The notes under the pieces: generated by a model
The model's database searches: none
What the model was told of the DNA's origin: nothing
The model's input: only the letters and a program-made list of their open reading frames with translations
From: Mesorhizobium qingshengii
GTDB lineage: Bacteria; Pseudomonadota; Alphaproteobacteria; Rhizobiales; Rhizobiaceae
Assembly (NCBI RefSeq): GCF_027563465.1
Contig: NZ_JAPFQA010000009.1
Location: forward strand, 1 to 64,000
Length of the DNA: 64,000 nt
Direction of reading: 5' to 3'
Made by a program: the position numbers and the translations under genes
Shown: positions 60,221-64,000 of the stretch, in pieces
Layout of the letters: the number at the start of each line of letters is the position of its first letter
Numbering within the stretch: the stretch's first letter is position 1

Positions 60221-61318
60221 ATGATCCGCAAAGCGCTCTGGCTTTCGGCGACCTCGGCATTTCTGACACTCTTCGCTGTCGGTAGTCACGCGGAGGACCG
60301 TGTCGTCAACGTCTTCAACTGGTCGGATTACATCGACAGCTCGATCATCGACGATTTCACCAAGGCAACCGGCATCAAGGTCGTCTACGACACCTTCGAT
60401 TCCAACGAAATCCTTGAAACCAAGCTGCTCGCCGGCGGCAGCGGCTACGACGTCGTCGTGCCCAGCGGCAACTTCCTCGCGCGCCAGATCCAGGCCGGCG
60501 TGTTCCAGAAGCTAGACAAGTCGAAACTGCCGAACATTTCCAACATGTGGGACACGGTTTCGGAGCGAACCGCCAAATACGACCCCGGCAACGAATACTC
60601 GATCAACTACATGTGGGGCACGGTTGGTATCGGCTACAACATCAAGAAAGTGCAGACAGCGCTCGGCACCGACAAGATCGACAGCTGGGACGTGTTCTTC
60701 AATCCCGACAGCCTGGCCAAGTTGAAGGACTGCGGCGTCTACGTGCTGGACTCGCCTGCCGACATCATTCCGGCGGCATTGAAATATCTCGGCCTCGACC
60801 CGAACAGCACCTCGCCCGACGATATCGCCAAGGCCGAGGAGGCCTTGCTGAAGGTCCGGCCTTACATCAGAAAGTTCCATTCTTCCGAATACATCAACGC
60901 ACTTGCCAACGGTGATATCTGCCTGGCGGTCGGCTGGTCGGGTGACGTCTTCCAGGCCCGCAACCGCGCGGTCGAGGCCAAGCAGGGCGTCGAGATCGGC
61001 TATTCCGTGCCGAAGGAAGGCGCGCAGATGTGGTTCGATCAGATGGCGATCCCTGCCGATGCGCCACATGTCGCCGAGGCGCTCGAGTTCATCAACTACA
61101 TGATGAAGCCGGAAGTTATCGCCAAATCGTCGAACTACGTGCTTTACGCAAACGGCAACAAGGCCTCGCAGCAATTCATCGACAAGGCACTGTTGGATGA
61201 TCCTTCGGTTTATCCCGATGCCGAGACCATAAAGAAGCTCTATACGGTCTCTCCCTACGACCCCAAGACCCAGCGCGTCATCACACGCACCTGGACCAAG
61301 ATCGTCACTGGCCAGTAG
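60221..61318 (+). CDS. potF: Putrescine/spermidine-binding periplasmic protein
   Basis: A 365-residue periplasmic solute-binding protein. The signal peptide is residues 1-24 (SHA|ED) and the mature chain begins with VVNVFNWSDYIDSSIIDDF, the polyamine-family start. Polyamine-site elements LAGGSGYDVVVPSGNF, MWGTVGIGYN and DSPADIIPAALKYLG are all present. It should bind putrescine and pass it to the PotHI channel. It is followed by a strong hairpin (61330-61357) and the potG gene. PotF is preferred to PotD because of the GNEYSINYMWGT region, though the choice is not certain. Confidence 0.9.
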   Translation: MIRKALWLSATSAFLTLFAVGSHAEDRVVNVFNWSDYIDSSIIDDFTKATGIKVVYDTFDSNEILETKLLAGGSGYDVVVPSGNFLARQIQAGVFQKLDKSKLPNISNMWDTVSERTAKYDPGNEYSINYMWGTVGIGYNIKKVQTALGTDKIDSWDVFFNPDSLAKLKDCGVYVLDSPADIIPAALKYLGLDPNSTSPDDIAKAEEALLKVRPYIRKFHSSEYINALANGDICLAVGWSGDVFQARNRAVEAKQGVEIGYSVPKEGAQMWFDQMAIPADAPHVAEALEFINYMMKPEVIAKSSNYVLYANGNKASQQFIDKALLDDPSVYPDAETIKKLYTVSPYDPKTQRVITRTWTKIVTGQ

Positions 61319-61329
61319 GCAATCCGACA

Positions 61330-61362
61330 CGGTCCCGGCAGCCCCCTGCCGGGACCGATTCT
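61330..61362 (+). terminator. Intercistronic hairpin after potF
   Basis: A 12-bp stem (CGGTCCCGGCAG/CTGCCGGGACCG, 61330-61341 with 61346-61357) and a CCCC loop, then a weak T-tract (ATTCTTTT). In ABC operons such a hairpin often stabilises the binding-protein message and limits read-through to the permease genes. Confidence 0.7.
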
Positions 61363-61401
61363 TTTCCGGGGCAAGAAGCAAGAACCAGGACGGAGTGGGA
61401 C

Positions 61402-62541
61402 ATGAAATCGCTTGGCAGCATCCGCAGGGATTTCGCGCCATGGAATGATCCGAACGCCAAGCCATACATCCAGTTCGACAACGTCACCAAGAAGTTCGGG
61501 GACTTCACCGCCGTCAACAATCTGTCGCTGACCATCTTCGAGCGCGAGTTTTTCGCTTTGCTCGGTGCCTCCGGTTGCGGAAAATCGACGCTGCTGCGCA
61601 TGCTCGCCGGCTTCGAGGAACCGACGTCCGGCCGCATCCTGCTCGATGGCCAGGATTTGCGCGGCATCCCGCCCTATCGGCGGCCGGTCAACATGATGTT
61701 CCAGTCCTATGCCCTGTTTCCGCATATGACCGTCGAGAAGAACATCGCCTTTGGCCTCAAGCAGGAAGGCATGTCCGCGCCCGATATCGAAAAGCGCGTC
61801 GCCGAAATGCTCAGGCTGGTCAAGCTAGAGCAGTTCGCCAAGCGCAAGCCGCATCAACTGTCCGGCGGACAGCGCCAGCGTGTCGCGCTTGCCCGCTCGG
61901 TCGCCAAGCGGCCGAAGGTGCTGCTGCTCGATGAGCCGCTTGGCGCTCTCGACAAGAAGCTGCGCGAGGAAACGCAGTTCGAACTGATGGACCTGCAGCA
62001 GAATCTCGGCCTGACCTTCGTCGTCGTCACCCACGACCAGGAGGAAGCCATGACCATGGCCGATCGCATCGCCATCATCGACAAGGGCGAGGTGATGCAG
62101 GTGGCAACGCCGGCCGAAGTTTATGAAGCCCCGACCTCGCGCTTTGTCGCCCACTTCGTCGGCAACGTGAACATGTTCGAGGGCAAGGTTGCCGAGCGGA
62201 CGGCAAAGACAACGCGCATCGCCGGCGCCAGCGGAGCCCAGATCGTCGTCGACAACGCCGTCGACACCGCCCCGGGCGCCGACATCGTCTTCGCCATCCG
62301 GCCGGAGAAGATCAAGATTTCGTCCAAGAAGCCGGTCGATGCCGTCAATGCGCTGGAGGGCGAAGTCTACGACATCGCCTATCTCGGCGACATGACCGTC
62401 TACCACGTCAGGCTCGACGACGGGCAGATGGTGCGGGCGAGCACGATGAACGCGGCACGCATCACCGAGGATCCGCTGAGCTGGAACGACCGGGCCTGGG
62501 TTTCTTTCCGGCCCGACGCCGGCGTCGTGCTGACGCGATAG
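61402..62541 (+). CDS. potG: Polyamine ABC transporter ATP-binding protein
   Basis: A 379-residue ATPase of the PotA/PotG type. The Walker A is LGASGCGKSTLLRML, the Q-loop sits in MFQSYALFPHMTV, the ABC signature is LSGGQRQRVALARS, the Walker B is LLLDEPLGALD and the H-loop VVVTHDQEEA. A C-terminal TOBE domain from about residue 285 ends the protein. It drives the PotHI channel. AGGACGGAG lies before the ATG at 61402, and potH begins 9 bp after its stop. Confidence 0.95.
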   Translation: MKSLGSIRRDFAPWNDPNAKPYIQFDNVTKKFGDFTAVNNLSLTIFEREFFALLGASGCGKSTLLRMLAGFEEPTSGRILLDGQDLRGIPPYRRPVNMMFQSYALFPHMTVEKNIAFGLKQEGMSAPDIEKRVAEMLRLVKLEQFAKRKPHQLSGGQRQRVALARSVAKRPKVLLLDEPLGALDKKLREETQFELMDLQQNLGLTFVVVTHDQEEAMTMADRIAIIDKGEVMQVATPAEVYEAPTSRFVAHFVGNVNMFEGKVAERTAKTTRIAGASGAQIVVDNAVDTAPGADIVFAIRPEKIKISSKKPVDAVNALEGEVYDIAYLGDMTVYHVRLDDGQMVRASTMNAARITEDPLSWNDRAWVSFRPDAGVVLTR

Positions 62542-62550
62542 GGGGCGATC

Positions 62551-63525
62551 ATGTCGAACGCCGCCGTTACCGCCGCATCAGCCTCCCCGGCAACCAGTGC
62601 CGGAAAATCCATTCTGGCCAGGTTGGGGGCGGCCTTCGTCGGCCGTCTGGTCATCATCATCCCCTATGTCTGGCTGCTGTTCTTCTTTCTCATCCCCTTC
62701 ATCATCGTCTTCAAGATTTCGCTGTCGCAGACGGCGATCGCCATGCCGCCCTATACACCGGTGCTTGATTTCAGTGGCGGCATTTCCGGTTTCTTCGGCC
62801 AGCTGAGGCAGCTCAGCATCGATAACTACGTGTGGTTGACGCAGGACGCGTTGTATTTCAATGCCTATGTGACAAGCCTTATCATTGCCGCGATCTCGAC
62901 AGTCCTGACGCTGCTCGTCGGCTACCCAATCGCCTATGGCATGGCGCGCGCCCCGGCCACCATCCGCCCGACCTTGCTGATGCTTGTCATCCTGCCGTTC
63001 TGGACCTCGTTCCTGATCCGGGTCTATGCCTGGATCGGTATCCTCAAGCCCGAGGGCCTGCTCAACCAGCTGCTGCTCGCCACCGGCATCATCAGCCAGC
63101 CGCTGATCATCCTCAACACCTATACGGCGATCTTCATCGGCATCGTCTATTCCTACCTGCCCTTCATGGTGCTGCCGCTCTATTCGTCGCTCGAAAAGAT
63201 GGATTATTCGCTGATCGAGGCGGCCAAGGATCTTGGCTGTCCGCCGACCAGCGCGTTCTGGAAGATCACCTTCCCGCTGTCACTGCCCGGCGTCATCGCC
63301 GGCTGTCTGCTGGTGTTCATCCCTGCCGTCGGCGAGTTCGTCATTCCCGACCTGCTTGGTGGATCGCAGACGCTGATGATCGGCAAGACGCTGTGGAACG
63401 AGTTCTTCGCCAATCGCGACTGGCCGGTGTCGTCGGCCGTTGCCGTCATCCTTTTGCTGTTGCTGACCGTGCCGATCATGCTCTTCCAGCAAGCCCAGGC
63501 ACGTGCCCAGGAGCAGGACAAATGA
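62551..63525 (+). CDS. potH: Polyamine ABC permease PotH
   Basis: A 324-residue permease with about six TM segments. It has the ABC membrane motif EAAKDLGCPPTSAFWKITFPL (EAA loop, conserved Gly) and a long periplasmic loop near residues 60-105. With PotI it forms the channel for putrescine. The coding sequence overlaps the potI start (ATGA at 63522), indicating coupling. The hydrophilic leader of residues 1-30 is rich in Ala. Confidence 0.93.
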   Translation: MSNAAVTAASASPATSAGKSILARLGAAFVGRLVIIIPYVWLLFFFLIPFIIVFKISLSQTAIAMPPYTPVLDFSGGISGFFGQLRQLSIDNYVWLTQDALYFNAYVTSLIIAAISTVLTLLVGYPIAYGMARAPATIRPTLLMLVILPFWTSFLIRVYAWIGILKPEGLLNQLLLATGIISQPLIILNTYTAIFIGIVYSYLPFMVLPLYSSLEKMDYSLIEAAKDLGCPPTSAFWKITFPLSLPGVIAGCLLVFIPAVGEFVIPDLLGGSQTLMIGKTLWNEFFANRDWPVSSAVAVILLLLLTVPIMLFQQAQARAQEQDK

Positions 63526-64000
63526 ACACCACCTGGAGCCGCTTCAACGTCACCTCGATCGTGCTGGGCTTTGCCTTTCTGTACCTGCCGATCGTCCTGC
63601 TTATCGTCTTTTCTTTCAACGAGTCGAAACTGGTCACCGTCTGGGGCGGCTTCTCGACCAAATGGTACGTGTCGCTGTTCCACAACCAGGGCCTGATGGA
63701 CGCCACCTGGGTCACGGCACGCGTCGGCGTCATTTCGGCCACGGTGGCGACCGTGCTCGGCACGCTGGCGGCGCTGACCTTGACGCGCTACACGCGGTTC
63801 AGGGGCAGGGTGCTGTTTTCCGGCATGGTTTTTGCGCCGCTGGTCATGCCGGAAGTCATCACCGGCCTGTCGCTGCTGCTGCTCTTCGTGGCCGTCGGTC
63901 TCGACCGCGGCTTCCTCACCGTCACGCTCGCCCACATCACCTTGACCATGTGCTTCGTCGCCGTCGTCGTGCAGTCGCGCCTGATCAGCTTCGACCGCTC
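63522..64000 (+). CDS. potI: Polyamine ABC permease PotI (partial, cut by window end)
   Basis: The first 159 complete codons of a permease, starting at the ATGA overlap with potH. It begins MNTTWSRFNVTSIVLGFAFL, a first TM, followed by VLLIVFSFNESKLVTVW and a VMPEVITGLSLLLLFVAVG segment, the normal PotI layout. The coding frame stays open to the last base, so the gene continues beyond 64,000. Its pairing with potH completes the putrescine transporter. Confidence 0.9.
   Translation, partial: MNTTWSRFNVTSIVLGFAFLYLPIVLLIVFSFNESKLVTVWGGFSTKWYVSLFHNQGLMDATWVTARVGVISATVATVLGTLAALTLTRYTRFRGRVLFSGMVFAPLVMPEVITGLSLLLLFVAVGLDRGFLTVTLAHITLTMCFVAVVVQSRLISFDR

Noticed and set aside
1..64000. Search for CRISPR arrays, tRNA or rRNA genes and insertion-sequence ends
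   Set aside because: No regularly spaced repeats, no cloverleaf or rRNA-like stretch and no paired terminal repeats with a transposase were seen by eye; a computed scan could still find a short tRNA.

Overview
The window looks like about 64 kb of chromosome from a high-GC alphaproteobacterium of the rhizobial type, most probably Mesorhizobium or a close relative. The reasons are the zwf-pgl-edd Entner-Doudoroff operon, aceA facing an ScfR/RamB-type regulator, a succinoglycan/ExoP-style polysaccharide locus, polyamine-uptake genes, and a short intergenic repeat (about 35,350) that I recognise as dispersed in Mesorhizobium and its relatives. The genus call is inference. I saw no rRNA, tRNA, CRISPR array, transposase, integrase or phage gene.

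Region 1 (1-25 kb) is an accessory-looking envelope-stress and copper block. It starts with two tandem paralogous secreted two-cysteine proteins. Next come a LysR regulator, a periplasmic cupin, an MFS transporter and a DUF302 protein. A second LysR gene then diverges from a five-gene run: 3-hydroxybutyrate dehydrogenase, patatin, type II NADH dehydrogenase-like, disulfide reductase-like and peroxiredoxin-like. A third related LysR gene, a Met-rich exported protein, an OsmC protein, an exported AhpD-like protein and an ECF sigma factor with a long C-terminal extension follow. An ATP-grasp-like enzyme diverges from a Cys-rich exported protein across an FNR/FixK-like box. The block ends with the copper genes: a Met-rich DUF305 protein, two small membrane proteins, two Tat-type multicopper oxidases and a P1B ATPase whose usual CPC motif is CPD. 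No copper-sensing regulator is visible.

Region 2 (25-30 kb) holds a galactitol-type PTS (EIIB, EIIA, EIIC) facing a homoserine-dehydrogenase-like SAF-domain oxidoreductase, then proC. A sugar PTS is unusual in rhizobia. A perfect 26-nt palindrome lies between the EIIC and EIIA genes.

Region 3 (30-39.5 kb) is a surface-polysaccharide locus: Wzy-like polymerase/ligase, four glycosyltransferase-type genes (GT2, GT4-like, WecG/TagA, and one with a DxD-like motif), a Wzx-like flippase and an ExoP/GumC-like chain-length protein with no kinase domain and a long Pro/Tyr-rich tail.

Region 4 (39.5-54.8 kb) is mostly core metabolism. It has folD, a GlxA-type AraC regulator, a secreted VWA protein, the zwf-pgl-edd operon, an SDR, an orphan Mur-ligase-like protein with a C-terminal cysteine cluster, an SH3b membrane protein, a PuuB-like oxidase, a PuuA-like glutamine-synthetase-family enzyme and a HAD hydrolase.

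Region 5 (54.8-64 kb) holds a degenerate receiver protein, aceA with a small downstream gene and a strong terminator, the divergent ScfR/RamB-type regulator, a DMT transporter and the putrescine ABC operon potFGH(I), cut by the window end. The Puu-like pair and the Pot transporter together suggest uptake and gamma-glutamylation of putrescine, 6-10 kb apart on the chromosome.
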